Shown here: piece by piece, positions 40,976 to 50,512 of the stretch | Numbering within the stretch: the first letter of the stretch is position 1 | Layout of the letters: each line of letters starts with the position of its first letter | DNA from: Sphingomonas kyeonggiensis | GTDB taxonomy: Bacteria > Pseudomonadota > Alphaproteobacteria > Sphingomonadales > Sphingomonadaceae | Assembly (NCBI RefSeq): GCF_014196745.1 | Contig: NZ_JACIEH010000003.1 | Coordinates: 1,116,001 to 1,180,000, forward strand | Length of the DNA: 64,000 bases | Direction: 5' to 3' | Program-made: the position numbers and the translations under genes | Notes under the pieces: model-generated | What the model was told of the DNA's origin: nothing | Databases searched by the model: none | What the model saw: only the letters and a program-made list of their open reading frames with translations

Positions 40976-43870
40976 ATGCACTCCTTCCTGCGTGCGCCTC
41001 TCGCGCTCCTCGCCCTTGCCTCGCTCGCCCCGGTGCTGCCGGCCCAGGCTCAGCAGAATACCAATCCCCCGGGTGTGCCCGACACCAAGACGGTGGGGCG
41101 CCCGGTCCAGAGCGCCAAGGATCCCTGGCTCTACGAGAAGAGCGACCTGGTCCATGACGATGCCTGGAAGTTCGGGCGGCTCTCCAACGGCCTGCGCTAT
41201 GCGGTGCGCAAGAACGGCGTGCCGCCGGGCCAGGTCTCGGTGCGCGTGCGCATGGATGTCGGCTCGCTGATGGAGCAGGACAGCGAGCGCGGCTTCGCGC
41301 ATTTGCTCGAGCACCTCTCGTTCCGCGGCTCGGTGCACGTGCCCGACGGCGAATCGAAGCGCATCTGGCAGCGGCTGGGCGTGACCTTCGGCTCCGATTC
41401 GAACGCATCGACAACCTTCACCGCGACCACCTACAAGCTCGACCTGCCCAATGCGACGCCGGCCGGGCTCGACGAGAGCTTCAAGATCCTGGCGGGCATG
41501 ATGTCCGGCCCGGACATCACCCAGAAGATTCTCGATTCCGAGCGCCCGGTGGTGCTGGCCGAGCAGCGCGAGCAGCCGGGCCCGCGGGTCCGCCTGCAGG
41601 ACGCGATGCTCGACCTGATGTTCGCCGGCCAGCCGCTGTCGCAGCGCGAGCCGATCGGCACGGTCGAGACGCTCAACGGCGCGACGCCCGCGACGGTGCA
41701 GGCCTTCCACGATCGCTGGTACCGCCCCGAGCGCGCCACCGTCATCGCGATCGGCGATGTCGACCCCGCGCTGCTCGAGCAGATGGTCGTCAAGCATTTC
41801 TCGGACTGGAAGGGCACCGGCCCGGCGGTTCCGACCCCCGATTTCGGCAAGCCGGTCGAGGGCAAGCCGGTTTCGGCCAGCATCGTCGAACCGGCGCTGC
41901 CGGTGCTGACCACCATGGCGATCGTGCGCCCCTGGACGGTCGATGGCGACACGGTGATCTTCAACCAGAAGCGGATGATCGATCTGGTCGCGATCCGCAT
42001 CATCAACCGCCGGCTCGAGACCCGCGCGCGCTCGGGCGGCACCTTCATCGCCGCGGGCGCGGACCTGAGCGACATCGGCCGTTCCGCCAACATCACCACG
42101 GTGCAGGTGCTTCCGGTCGGCGACGACTGGGAAGCCGCGCTGCGCGACGTGCGCGGGGTGATCGCCGACGCCCAGGCGACTCCGCCGACCCAGGCCGAGA
42201 TCGACCGTGAGGTCGCCGAGATCGAATCGTCGATGAAGCAGCGGATCAACACCGCGCCGGTCGAGGCCGGGGCCAAGCTCGCCGACGATCTTGCCGAGGC
42301 GGTCGACATCAACGAGACGGTGACGACGCCCGAATTCTCCTACGCGATCTTCAGGGGCGCGGTGGACGGCAAGATGTTCACCCCCGCCACGGTGCTCGCC
42401 TCGTCGAAGACGGTGTTCCAGGGCACCGCGACGCGTGCGATGGTCAACCTCCACACGCCCGATCCGGCGATCACCACCAAGGTGGCCTCGGCGCTCGAGG
42501 CCAATGTCGCAGCGAGCGCCAAGCGCAAGCTGGTTGGCAACGTCAGCTTCGACGCGCTGCCCAAGCTGGGCCTGCCCGGCAAGGTGGCGACCCGCGAGCA
42601 GATCCTGCCGGGCACCGGCATCGAGAAGCTCGTCTTCGCGAACGGCGTGACGATGCTGATGCGCCAGGATCCGTCGGAGACCGGCAAGGTCTATGTGAAC
42701 GTGCGCTTCGGCAACGGCCTGTCGGGCCTGTCGGGCACCGCCCAGACCCCGGCCTGGGCCGGCGAGGGCGCGCTGATGGCGAGCGGCGTCGGCAAATATG
42801 GCCAGGACGAGCTCGACGCGCTCACCGGCCGCCGCCAGATCGGCGCCGATTTCGACGTGGACGACGATGCCTTCACGCTGAAGGCGCAGACCACCAAGGA
42901 CGACCTGTCCGACCAGCTCAAGCTGCTCGCCGCCAAGCTGGTCGCACCGGGCTGGGATCCCAATCCGGTGCTCCGCGCCAAGGTCGCGACCCTGTCGTCC
43001 TACGCGAACCTTTCGTCCTCGCCCGACGCGGTGATGAACCGCGATCTCGAGCGTCTCCTCCACAATGGCGATCCGCGCTGGGGCATCCCGCCCAAGGCGA
43101 CGATCGAGGCGACCACGCCGGCGAGCTTCCGCAAGTTCTGGGAGCCGATCCTGGCCAGCGGTCCGATCGAGATCGAAGTGTTCGGCGACATGGATGCAGA
43201 AGCGACGGTGAAGGCCGTGGCCGCCACCTTCGGCGCGCTGAAGCCGCGCGTGGCAAGCAAGGCGCCGCTCGCGCCGGTCGCCTTCCCCGCCCATGTCGAG
43301 ACGCCGGTGACGCTGACCCATACCGGCCAGCCCAACCAAGCCGCGGCGGTGATCGCCTGGCCGACCGGCGGCGGCACCGACAATGGCGGGATCAGCGAGA
43401 GCCGCAAGCTCGAGGTGCTCGCCGCGGTGTTCCGCGACCGGCTGCTCGACCAGCTGCGCAGCCAGGCCGGGGTGAGCTATTCGCCCCAGGTCGCCAGCCA
43501 GTGGCCGCTCGGCCTGCCGGCGGGCGGTAAGATCCTGGCGCTCGGCATGGTGCCGCCCGACAAGGTCGACTTCTTCTTCGAGCTGTCGCGCAAGATCGCG
43601 GCCGATCTCGTCGCCAAGCCGATCGACGCGGACGAGCTCAACCGTGCGCTGACCCCGCTCAAGCAGCAGATCCTGCGCATGTCCTCGGGCAACATGTTCT
43701 GGATGCGCCTGGTCGAGGGCGGCACCTATGATCCGGCGCGGATCGCCGGGGTCGAGACGCTCGCCGCCGATTATTCGCGGGTGACGCCGATGGACGTGCA
43801 GGGGCTGGCGATGAAGTATCTCCGCCCGGACAAGGACTGGACGCTGAAGGTGGTGCCGGAGAAGAAGTGA
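40976..43870 (+). CDS. Secreted M16-family zinc peptidase
   Basis: A 964-residue periplasmic insulinase-family peptidase. Signal peptide MHSFLRAPLALLALASLAPV ends at AQAQ. The inverted zinc motif HLLEH is at residues 109-113 in the first active M16 domain, with the third ligand Glu about 75 residues on (PVVLAEQREQPG). Domains II-IV follow, with ATVIAIGDVDPALLEQMVVK and, in the second half, TVKAVAATFGALKPR and GVSYSPQVASQWPLG. It degrades peptides in the envelope. A strong terminator follows the stop. Confidence 0.95.
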   Translation: MHSFLRAPLALLALASLAPVLPAQAQQNTNPPGVPDTKTVGRPVQSAKDPWLYEKSDLVHDDAWKFGRLSNGLRYAVRKNGVPPGQVSVRVRMDVGSLMEQDSERGFAHLLEHLSFRGSVHVPDGESKRIWQRLGVTFGSDSNASTTFTATTYKLDLPNATPAGLDESFKILAGMMSGPDITQKILDSERPVVLAEQREQPGPRVRLQDAMLDLMFAGQPLSQREPIGTVETLNGATPATVQAFHDRWYRPERATVIAIGDVDPALLEQMVVKHFSDWKGTGPAVPTPDFGKPVEGKPVSASIVEPALPVLTTMAIVRPWTVDGDTVIFNQKRMIDLVAIRIINRRLETRARSGGTFIAAGADLSDIGRSANITTVQVLPVGDDWEAALRDVRGVIADAQATPPTQAEIDREVAEIESSMKQRINTAPVEAGAKLADDLAEAVDINETVTTPEFSYAIFRGAVDGKMFTPATVLASSKTVFQGTATRAMVNLHTPDPAITTKVASALEANVAASAKRKLVGNVSFDALPKLGLPGKVATREQILPGTGIEKLVFANGVTMLMRQDPSETGKVYVNVRFGNGLSGLSGTAQTPAWAGEGALMASGVGKYGQDELDALTGRRQIGADFDVDDDAFTLKAQTTKDDLSDQLKLLAAKLVAPGWDPNPVLRAKVATLSSYANLSSSPDAVMNRDLERLLHNGDPRWGIPPKATIEATTPASFRKFWEPILASGPIEIEVFGDMDAEATVKAVAATFGALKPRVASKAPLAPVAFPAHVETPVTLTHTGQPNQAAAVIAWPTGGGTDNGGISESRKLEVLAAVFRDRLLDQLRSQAGVSYSPQVASQWPLGLPAGGKILALGMVPPDKVDFFFELSRKIAADLVAKPIDADELNRALTPLKQQILRMSSGNMFWMRLVEGGTYDPARIAGVETLAADYSRVTPMDVQGLAMKYLRPDKDWTLKVVPEKK

Positions 43871-43894
43871 GGCTCCGGGCTATCGGATAAAAGG

Positions 43895-43924
43895 AAAGGC
43901 CGGGGAGCGATCCCCGGCCTTTTT
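43895..43924 (+). terminator. Rho-independent terminator after the M16 gene
   Basis: AAAGGCCGGGGA-GCGA-TCCCCGGCCTTT forms a 12-bp perfect stem followed by T residues, 24 nt after the stop. Confidence 0.94.
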
Positions 43925-43948
43925 CATGTCGGCGCTACCCTGGGTTCA

Positions 43949-44036
43949 AGCCGTCATCCCGGCGAAAGCCGGGATCTCGTGCGGCTCCTGTCCCGCGCCT
44001 TCGCCTGAGATCCCGGCTTTCGCCGGGATGACGGCT
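43949..44036. repeat. REP pair: perfect 30-bp inverted repeats
   Basis: AGCCGTCATCCCGGCGAAAG then CCGGGATCTC (43949-43978) is exactly inverted at 44007-44036, with a 28-bp spacer. It lies between convergent genes, 20 bp before the acyl-CoA synthetase stop. Confidence 0.94.
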
Positions 44037-44055
44037 GTGGTGTGAGGCCGACGGC

Positions 44056-45837
44056 TTACCTGTACAACGCGTCCAGCCGCTCGCCGTACGCCGCCTTCAA
44101 TATGTGCCGGCGGATCTTGAGGCTGGGCGTCAGCTGCTCGTTCTCGATCGTGAACGGCTCGTCGGCGACGATGAACTTGCGGACCCGCTCGATCACCGAC
44201 AGGTCCTTGTTGACCCGCTCCACCGCCGCGCCGAGCGCCGCCTTGTAGTCGGGGTCGTGGGCAAGCTCCCGGAAGTCGCACTTGGTGGCGGTGTGCGCGC
44301 ACCATTCGGCGGTCCATTCGGGATCGGGGACGATCACCGCGGACATGTACGGCTTCTTGTCGCCGGCGATCATCGCCTGGACGATCTCGGGCTGGAGGGT
44401 CAGCATGCCCTCCACCTTCTGGGGCGCGACATTGTCGCCCTTGTCGTTGACGATGATGTCCTTCTTGCGGTCGGTGATCTTGATCCGGCCCTTCTCGTCG
44501 ATATGGCCGATGTCGCCGGTGTAGAGCCAGCCGTCCTTGAGGACCCGCCTGGTCTCCTCCTCGTTGCGCCAATAGCCGTGCATGACCAGCTCGCCGCGTA
44601 CCAGGATCTCTCCGTCGTCGGCGATGCGCACCTCGACGCCTTCCAGCGGCGGGCCGACCGTGTCCATCTTGAGCCCGGCCTTGGGCCGGTTGCACGAGAT
44701 CACCGGCGCGGCTTCGGTCTGGCCATAGCCCTGGAGGAAGGTGATGCCGAGGCTCTGGAAGAAGATGCCGACTTCCGGATTGAGCGGGGCGCCGCCCGAG
44801 ACCATCGCCTTGATCCGCCCGCCGAACTTCTTGGCGAGCTTGGGCTTGAGCGTGGCGCCGAGGAGCAGGTTCATCGGCAGGTCGCCGATACCCGAGGTTC
44901 CCGCCGCCTTGCGGCCGCCGATCGCTACGGCCTTGTCGAGCAGGAAGTTGGCGAAATTGCCCTGCTTCTCGACCTGCTTGACGATGCGGGTGCGCAGCAC
45001 TTCGAACAGGCGGGGGACCACGACCATCAGCGTCGGGCGCACTTCCTCGATGTTCGAGGCGAGCTTCTCCAGCCCCTCCGAATAATAGATCTGCGCGCCG
45101 AGCCCGATCGGGAAATACTGTCCGCCGGTATGCTCATAGGCGTGGCTGAGCGGCAGGAAGCTGAGGAACACCTCGTCCTCCCAGCCGAAATCCTCCGAGA
45201 TGATCGCGCAGCAGGCTTCGACGTTGCAGAGGATCGCGCCGTGATGCTGCATCACGCCGCGCGGGCTGCCGCCGGTGCCGCTGGTGTAGATGATGCAGGC
45301 CAGGTCCTCGCGGCGGAAATTGCAGCTGACCCCGCGCGGATCGGTGTCGTGTTTCGCGATCAGCGCGCGCCAGTCGTGGAACTCCAGGCTGCCCTGCTGG
45401 CTGATGCGCAGGTCCTCGAGGCCGATGATCATCCGTGCGGTCGAGGCGCGGATCGCCGCCGGCAGCAGCGTCTTGGCCAGCTTGCCGTTCGAGACGATGA
45501 TCGCGCAGGCGCCCGAATTCTCGATGATATGCTGGTGGTCGCGCTCGGTGTTGGTCGTGTAGGTCGGCACCGTCACGCAGCCCGCGGCCATGATCGCCAG
45601 GTCGCTGATGCAGAATTCCGGGCGGTTCTCCGAAACCAGCATCACCCGGTCGCCGCGCTTCAGGCCGAGCGCGGTGAGCGCCGCCGACAGGCTCGCCACT
45701 TGCCGTGCGGCTTCCGCCCAGCTGGTCGGCTGCCACTTTCCCTCTGCCTTGTGCCAGAGGAAGGGGGCATCGCCCTTTTCCTTCGCCCGCGCGAAGAACA
45801 TCTGGACCAGGTTTTCAAATCGTTCGAGCCTGCGCAT
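44056..45837 (-). CDS. Long-chain acyl-CoA synthetase (AMP-forming)
   Basis: A 593-residue ANL-superfamily enzyme that activates fatty acids with ATP and CoA. The P-loop-like motif is IIYTSGTGGSPRGVMQHHGA, with FLPLSHAYEHTGGQ, the GYGQTEAAPVISCNRP motif, WLYTGDIGHIDEKGRIKITD and the lysine-bearing KKDIIVNDKGDNVAPQKVE. The layout and length fit FadD15-type bacterial synthetases. The start at 45837 follows GGGAGAGA. The gene is downstream of ggt (51 nt apart), but with a gap that may hold its own promoter. Confidence 0.93.
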   Translation of the reverse strand: MRRLERFENLVQMFFARAKEKGDAPFLWHKAEGKWQPTSWAEAARQVASLSAALTALGLKRGDRVMLVSENRPEFCISDLAIMAAGCVTVPTYTTNTERDHQHIIENSGACAIIVSNGKLAKTLLPAAIRASTARMIIGLEDLRISQQGSLEFHDWRALIAKHDTDPRGVSCNFRREDLACIIYTSGTGGSPRGVMQHHGAILCNVEACCAIISEDFGWEDEVFLSFLPLSHAYEHTGGQYFPIGLGAQIYYSEGLEKLASNIEEVRPTLMVVVPRLFEVLRTRIVKQVEKQGNFANFLLDKAVAIGGRKAAGTSGIGDLPMNLLLGATLKPKLAKKFGGRIKAMVSGGAPLNPEVGIFFQSLGITFLQGYGQTEAAPVISCNRPKAGLKMDTVGPPLEGVEVRIADDGEILVRGELVMHGYWRNEEETRRVLKDGWLYTGDIGHIDEKGRIKITDRKKDIIVNDKGDNVAPQKVEGMLTLQPEIVQAMIAGDKKPYMSAVIVPDPEWTAEWCAHTATKCDFRELAHDPDYKAALGAAVERVNKDLSVIERVRKFIVADEPFTIENEQLTPSLKIRRHILKAAYGERLDALYR

Positions 45838-45888
45838 TCTCTCTCCCTAGCACGGGCGCTCCTTTGGAGCGTCCCGCTTTCCCCCACT

Positions 45889-47607
45889 TTATTCCGATGG
45901 CCGGTTCGGCTGTGCGCCCACGCGGGTGATAACGGTCGTGTGGCCCTGTTGGTCCATCACGACGCCTTCGCTGCGCGGATCGGCTCCGCCAGTCCAGCGG
46001 CCGTTCACCCGCTCGACCGCGTTCATCTTGAGCCCGAGCGGGGCCGACTGGACCTTCTCGCCCAGCGCCTGGAGCGCCGGGACCATCGCGTCGAGCTGGG
46101 TGCCCTTCTCGGCATAGGCGGTCAGGCCGGGCGCATAGAGCAGGCCGAGGGCGATCGCGTCCTGCGCTGACAGCTTCCAGTCGACCACGCCGATGATCCC
46201 CTTTGCCACCTGGGCGATGATCGTCGAGCCGCCGGCCGCGCCGATCGCCAGGCGGACCTTGCCGTCCGGGCCATAGACGATGGTCGGTGCCATCGAGCTG
46301 CGCGGGCGCTTGCCGCCCTCGACCCGGTTGGCGACCAGATAGCCGTCCTTCTCGGGCACGATGTCGAAATCGGTGAGCTCGTTGTTGAGCATCGTGCCGT
46401 CGACCGACAGGCCCGATCCGAAGGCGCCTTCGATCGTGGTGGTCACCTGGGCGACGTTGCCGGCCTTGTCGACCACCGAGAGCGAGGTGGTGCCGGGCAC
46501 TTCCTGCGGCTTCACCGCGATGCGCTTCGGCGCGCCCGCGGGAAGGCCGGCCTGCACCTCGGCCATCGTGCTGTCTGCGTGGATCAGCGCCGAGCGGCCG
46601 GCGAGGTACTTGCGGTCGAGCAGGCCGGCGATCGGCACCTGCACATAGTCCGGATCGCCGACGTACATGTCGCGGTCCGCATAGGCGAGGCGCGAGCTTT
46701 CGGCGAACAGATGCCAGGCGACGGGGTTGTCCTTGCCGAGTTTGGCCATGTCGAAACGCTCGAGCTGGGCGAGGATCATCATCACCGTGACGCCGCCCGA
46801 GGAGGGCGGGCCCATCGAGCAGATCTTGTAGGCGCGGTACTTGCCGCACAGCACCGGGCGATCCCTGGCCGAATAGGAAGCGAGGTCGCCGGTGGTCATC
46901 TTCGAGGGATTGCGGGCTGCGCCGTTCACCGTCGCGACCAGCTTCTCCGCCTGCGGGCCGACATAGAAGCTGTCGGGGCCGAGCTTGGCGACGCGCTCGA
47001 GCAGGTCGGCCTGGGCGGTGTTGCGGACATGCGCGCCGGCGGGCAGCGGCTTGCCGGCGGCGTCGTAATAGATCGCGCGGACACCGGCATCGACGTGCGG
47101 GCCATAGCTGCGCAGCGCATTGCCGAGGCGGGGCGAGATGTCGAAGCCGTCGCGGGCGAGCTTGATCGCAGGCTGGAACAGCCGGGCCCAGGGCAGCTTG
47201 CCGCCGCGCTGATGGGCAAGGGCCATCGCGCGCAGCGTGCCCGGCACGCCGACGCTGCGGCCGCCCGGCACCGCCGCCATGTGGCTGAGCGGCTGGCCGT
47301 CGGGACCGTAGAACCAGCGATCGGTCGCAGCCATCGGCGCGGCCTCGCGCCCGTCGACCGTGGCGATCTTGCCGGTCTTCACGTCGTACTGGAGCAGGAA
47401 GGCGCCGCCGCCGATGCCGGCGCTCTGCGGCTCGACCACGTTGAGCGCGAGCATCGTCGCGATCGCCGCGTCGGTGGCGCTGCCGCCTGCGTTGAGGATC
47501 TCGGTGCCAGCGGCGGCGGCGCGGGAGTCTGCGGCGCTGACCACTCCCTGGGCGGAAGCCGCGACCGGCGCGGCGACAAGGGCGAACAGCAGGAACAACT
47601 TCTTCAT
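45889..47607 (-). CDS. ggt: Gamma-glutamyltransferase
   Basis: A 572-residue periplasmic enzyme that cleaves glutathione and other gamma-glutamyl compounds. Signal peptide MKKLFLLFALVAAPVAASAQ. The N-terminal region has NVVEPQSAGIGGGAFLLQYD and VPGGRSVGVPGT. Autocleavage occurs before the Thr in EVPGTTSLSVVDKAGNVAQV, giving the catalytic small subunit with GSGLSVDGTMLNNELTDFDI. Together with yghU it shows glutathione use by the organism. The start has a weak upstream AAG-rich site. Confidence 0.95.
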   Translation of the reverse strand: MKKLFLLFALVAAPVAASAQGVVSAADSRAAAAGTEILNAGGSATDAAIATMLALNVVEPQSAGIGGGAFLLQYDVKTGKIATVDGREAAPMAATDRWFYGPDGQPLSHMAAVPGGRSVGVPGTLRAMALAHQRGGKLPWARLFQPAIKLARDGFDISPRLGNALRSYGPHVDAGVRAIYYDAAGKPLPAGAHVRNTAQADLLERVAKLGPDSFYVGPQAEKLVATVNGAARNPSKMTTGDLASYSARDRPVLCGKYRAYKICSMGPPSSGGVTVMMILAQLERFDMAKLGKDNPVAWHLFAESSRLAYADRDMYVGDPDYVQVPIAGLLDRKYLAGRSALIHADSTMAEVQAGLPAGAPKRIAVKPQEVPGTTSLSVVDKAGNVAQVTTTIEGAFGSGLSVDGTMLNNELTDFDIVPEKDGYLVANRVEGGKRPRSSMAPTIVYGPDGKVRLAIGAAGGSTIIAQVAKGIIGVVDWKLSAQDAIALGLLYAPGLTAYAEKGTQLDAMVPALQALGEKVQSAPLGLKMNAVERVNGRWTGGADPRSEGVVMDQQGHTTVITRVGAQPNRPSE

Positions 47608-47773
47608 GGCGCTAGGCTAGCGGGCTTTGGCCGGAGCGCAAAGACGCTACGTCGGCGGTCATACAATCGGATGATTGCCTGGGGGTATAACCGGGCGCAA
47701 TGTCGCGGACAGGGAAGCGCGGATGAATGCCCGCCCATGTCGGACCGGCCGCCCGCTCTCATGGAGGGACGCC

Positions 47774-48349
47774 ATGATCGACAATGCCAGCCTCGCATCC
47801 ACCCCATCCTTGCTGCGCGCATTGGGCAAGCGCTGGTGGCTGTTCGTGCTGCGCGGCGCTGCCGGCATCACCTTCGGCTTCCTGGCCCTGCTCTGGCCCG
47901 GGGTCGCGCTGATCACCCTGGCGCTGGTCTGGGGCGCCTATGCGCTGGTCGATGGCTGTTTCGCGCTGGCGGCGGCGATGTCGGGCATGCGCAGCGGCGA
48001 TACCCCGCGCTGGTGGCTGGTGCTGACCGGCCTGGCCGGGATCGCGGCGGGCCTGCTGACCTTCATCTGGCCGGTCATCACCGTGCAGGTGCTACTGCTT
48101 CTGATCTCCGCCTGGGCGATCGTGACCGGGGTGATGGAAGTCGCCGGCGCGGTCGCGCTGCGCAAGGAGATCGAGGGCGAGATATTCCTGATCCTTGCAG
48201 GACTGGTCTCGATCGCCTTTGGCGTGGTGATCCTGGTCTGGCCGGCAGCAGGTGCGCTCAGCCTGGTGCTGCTGGTCGCCTGGCTCGCGATCATCGGCGG
48301 TGCAGCCTATATCGGCCTCGCCCTGCGCCTGCGGAAGCTCGCCGCCTAG
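47774..48349 (+). CDS. HdeD family acid-resistance-type membrane protein
   Basis: A 191-residue protein with six membrane helices in three pairs, for example LRGAAGITFGFLALLWPGVA, LITLALVWGAYALVDGCFAL, LTGLAGIAAGLLTFIWPVIT and LAGLVSIAFGVVILVWPAAG. The repeated G-x-x-x-(L/I)-x-W-P motif is the HdeD hallmark. Its role is uncertain outside Escherichia coli. GGAGGG lies 6 nt before the ATG at 47774. The stop TAG overlaps the pyrD stop in a shared CTAG. Confidence 0.92.
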   Translation: MIDNASLASTPSLLRALGKRWWLFVLRGAAGITFGFLALLWPGVALITLALVWGAYALVDGCFALAAAMSGMRSGDTPRWWLVLTGLAGIAAGLLTFIWPVITVQVLLLLISAWAIVTGVMEVAGAVALRKEIEGEIFLILAGLVSIAFGVVILVWPAAGALSLVLLVAWLAIIGGAAYIGLALRLRKLAA

Positions 48350-49320
48350 GCGAGAGCGCGGGCGATGGCGCGGGGCAGGCCCGGCCCCTTGAACACCAGC
48401 GCCGAATAGACCTGGACGAGCGTGGCGCCGGCATCGATCCGGCGCTTCGCCTCGTCCGGGCCGTCGATCCCGCCCGCCGAGATCAGCGGCAACGCGCCGG
48501 CGGCGATCTCCGCCGCCTCGACCAGCTTGGCGCGGGCGAGTTCCTTGAGCGGTTTGCCCGAGAGGCCACCGGTCTCACCCGCGTGTCGCGAGGAAAGCGG
48601 CGGGCGCGAGATGGTGGTGTTCGACACGATCAGCGCGTCGATCCGGTTGTCGAGCGCCGCCTGGATCGCGCCCTCCAGCCCGGCGCGGTCGAGATCCGGG
48701 GCGACCTTCAGGAAGATCGGGGTCTTGCCGCGCGCGGCATGGCTGGCGGCGAGCAGCTCGTCGAGCGCCGGGCGCGACTGGAGGTCGCGCAGGCCCGGCG
48801 TGTTGGGCGAGCTGACGTTGATCGTGATGTAGTCGGCATGGGCGGCCGCCTTGCCGACGCCCAGCGCATAGTCCGCGACCCGGTCGTCGCTGTCCTTGTT
48901 CGCGCCGACATTGATGCCGAGCACGCCCTTGCGCGTCTTCAGCTTCGCGATCCGCGCGAGCGCCGCGTCGATCCCGCCATTGTTGAAGCCCATGCGGTTG
49001 ATCACCGCCTCGTCCTCGGGCAGCCGGAACAGGCGCGGCTTGGGATTGCCGGGCTGGGGGCGGGGGGTGAGCGTGCCCACTTCGACCGCGCCGAAGCCCA
49101 ATGCGAACAGCCCCGGTATCGCCTCGGCATCCTTGTCGAGCCCGGCGGCGAGCCCGATTCGGTTGGGAAAGGTCAATCCTCCCAAATGGATGGGAGATTC
49201 AACCATTTCGGAGCTAAAAACCGTGCCGAGCGATTCCCACAGGGCAAGCGCGCGGATCGCGGCGCGGTGCGCCTTTTCGGCGTCGAGCGCGAACAATGCG
49301 GAGCGGAGCGGATAGGCCAT
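48346..49320 (-). CDS. pyrD: Dihydroorotate dehydrogenase (quinone), class 2
   Basis: A 324-residue membrane-associated FMN enzyme oxidising dihydroorotate to orotate with quinone in pyrimidine synthesis. The N-terminal amphipathic helices (ALFALDAEKAHRAAIRALAL) mark class 2. Core motifs are NRIGLAAGLDKDAEAIPGLF, VEVGTLTPRPQPGNPKPRLF, NRMGFNNGG, VNVSSPNTPGLRDLQ-like text and LISAGGIDGPDEA. The ATG at 49320 is chosen to give this N-terminus; the frame extends further upstream without homology. Confidence 0.96.
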   Translation of the reverse strand: MAYPLRSALFALDAEKAHRAAIRALALWESLGTVFSSEMVESPIHLGGLTFPNRIGLAAGLDKDAEAIPGLFALGFGAVEVGTLTPRPQPGNPKPRLFRLPEDEAVINRMGFNNGGIDAALARIAKLKTRKGVLGINVGANKDSDDRVADYALGVGKAAAHADYITINVSSPNTPGLRDLQSRPALDELLAASHAARGKTPIFLKVAPDLDRAGLEGAIQAALDNRIDALIVSNTTISRPPLSSRHAGETGGLSGKPLKELARAKLVEAAEIAAGALPLISAGGIDGPDEAKRRIDAGATLVQVYSALVFKGPGLPRAIARALA

Positions 49321-49457
49321 GAACGGGGCCTTTGCACCGCTTTTCCTCTCCGTAAAGCTGCGTATGTCGATTCCTTGCAATACGCCTGACGGGCACTCGG
49401 CTAGTAAAGCACTGCGACCCGAGGGGTTTCCGCTCAATGGGGGAACCCTTTCCTTTT

Positions 49458-49559
49458 GGCCCGGTTGGCTTAGGCTGACCGGGCCACTTTTCTATTCCGC
49501 GACTACGCGGTATATTTGCGCGGAAAATAAGGAATCCGAGGAGGGGATAATCTCGGATT
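49458..49559 (+). promoter_or_regulatory. Stacked hairpins in the leader of the AraC gene
   Basis: Three inverted repeats precede the AraC-type gene. GGCCCGGT/ACCGGGCC (49458-49485) is followed by a T-rich stretch and resembles a terminator; CCGCG-ACTA-CGCGG is at 49497-49510; AATCCGAG/CTCGGATT (49533-49559) encloses GAGGGGATAAT, a ribosome-site-like stretch, 13 nt before the ATG. Together they could attenuate transcription or translation. Confidence 0.45.
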
Positions 49560-49572
49560 AGCAGGGCAAGAA

Positions 49573-50502
49573 ATGCGGGGCGCTACCAGGATGAAACCGG
49601 CCCAACTGGCCGCAGAGAACGACCGGGATCCCCGGCCTCGGCTCGAATTCCGCAAGGCGGAAGGGGCGCTGATCCCGCACGTCGAATCCTATTATCTCTT
49701 CCGCCACGACGGCAGGGACGTCGAAGGGATCGAGCGCGTCGACCTTGGCCAGCTCCGCTTCGTCATCAAGGGCAGCGGCACCGTCCATTTCCCCGACGGC
49801 CATGCCGAGAGCACCAAGAAGGTGATGATCAACGGCCCGGGCACCTCGGCTGCGAGCTATCGCATGCAGGGGCCGTTCCATTGTTTCGGCGTTTCGCTGC
49901 GCGCGATCGGCTGGAAGGCGCTGATCGGGCTGCCGGCCTACAAGGTCGCCGATCACATCGTCGATGGCGAGAAGCTGTTCTGCGAGCAGGCCGGGCTGCT
50001 CTGGCACCGTCTCCACAAGATGGACACGCTGGAGGAGATGATCGCCGCGATCGAGCCGCTGCTCCGCATGCGCCAGCAGGAAGTGAAGCCGGTGCCGGCG
50101 GCGCATCTCGTCTTCCTGCGCGCGGTGCGCGAATGGGCGGCGACCAAGGATCCGACGATCGACGATCTCTATGCCCGTATCCGCAAGAGCTCGAACATCG
50201 GGGAGCGCCAGGTCCAGCGGCTCTGCAAGGACTATTTCGCCGGCAGCCCGGCGCATCTGAAGCGCAAGTTCCGCGCGATCGGCGCCGCGATGCGCATCTA
50301 TCAGGGCGCCCGGGTGGATGAAGTGGTGGGTCCCTTCTCCGACCAGTCGCACATGATCAACGAGATCCGGCAGTTCACCGGCCACACGCCGACCTCGCTG
50401 CGCGCGGGCATCGACCCGGTGCTGGCGCTCACCCTGACCAACGAAACCTTCCACTTCCTGCCGGACGTGATCCCCGAATCGGTTGACCTTCGCCGCCGCT
50501 GA
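49573..50502 (+). CDS. AraC family transcriptional regulator
   Basis: A 309-residue regulator. The N-terminal 170 residues form a beta-rich sensor (LEFRKAEGALIPHVESYYLF, RFVIKGSGTVHFPDG, FGVSLRAIGWKALIGLPAYK) of the DUF6597 kind. The C-terminal AraC HTH pair includes RKSSNIGERQVQRLCKDYFA and FSDQSHMINEIRQFTGHTPT. The ATG at 49573 follows GCAGGGCAAGAA; ATG 49591 is possible. It ends 70 bp before sufR in the same direction, but the sufR dyad between them suggests separate control. Its targets are unknown. Confidence 0.9.
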   Translation: MRGATRMKPAQLAAENDRDPRPRLEFRKAEGALIPHVESYYLFRHDGRDVEGIERVDLGQLRFVIKGSGTVHFPDGHAESTKKVMINGPGTSAASYRMQGPFHCFGVSLRAIGWKALIGLPAYKVADHIVDGEKLFCEQAGLLWHRLHKMDTLEEMIAAIEPLLRMRQQEVKPVPAAHLVFLRAVREWAATKDPTIDDLYARIRKSSNIGERQVQRLCKDYFAGSPAHLKRKFRAIGAAMRIYQGARVDEVVGPFSDQSHMINEIRQFTGHTPTSLRAGIDPVLALTLTNETFHFLPDVIPESVDLRRR

Positions 50503-50512
50503 GCCCATTTGG

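Noticed and set aside
40739..43339. Minus-strand open frame running upstream from the hydroxylase-like gene through the M16 peptidase gene
   Set aside because: Only the part before 40657-40738 matches a protein family; the rest is the antisense of the peptidase.
46579..49389. 936-codon plus-strand frame across ggt, hdeD and pyrD
   Set aside because: Overlaps three real genes in other frames; low-complexity Arg/Ala/Asp composition and no start site.
49319..49561. 80-codon leader peptide before the AraC gene
   Set aside because: It starts inside the pyrD start region with no ribosome site and ends in the structured leader; nothing suggests a regulatory peptide.
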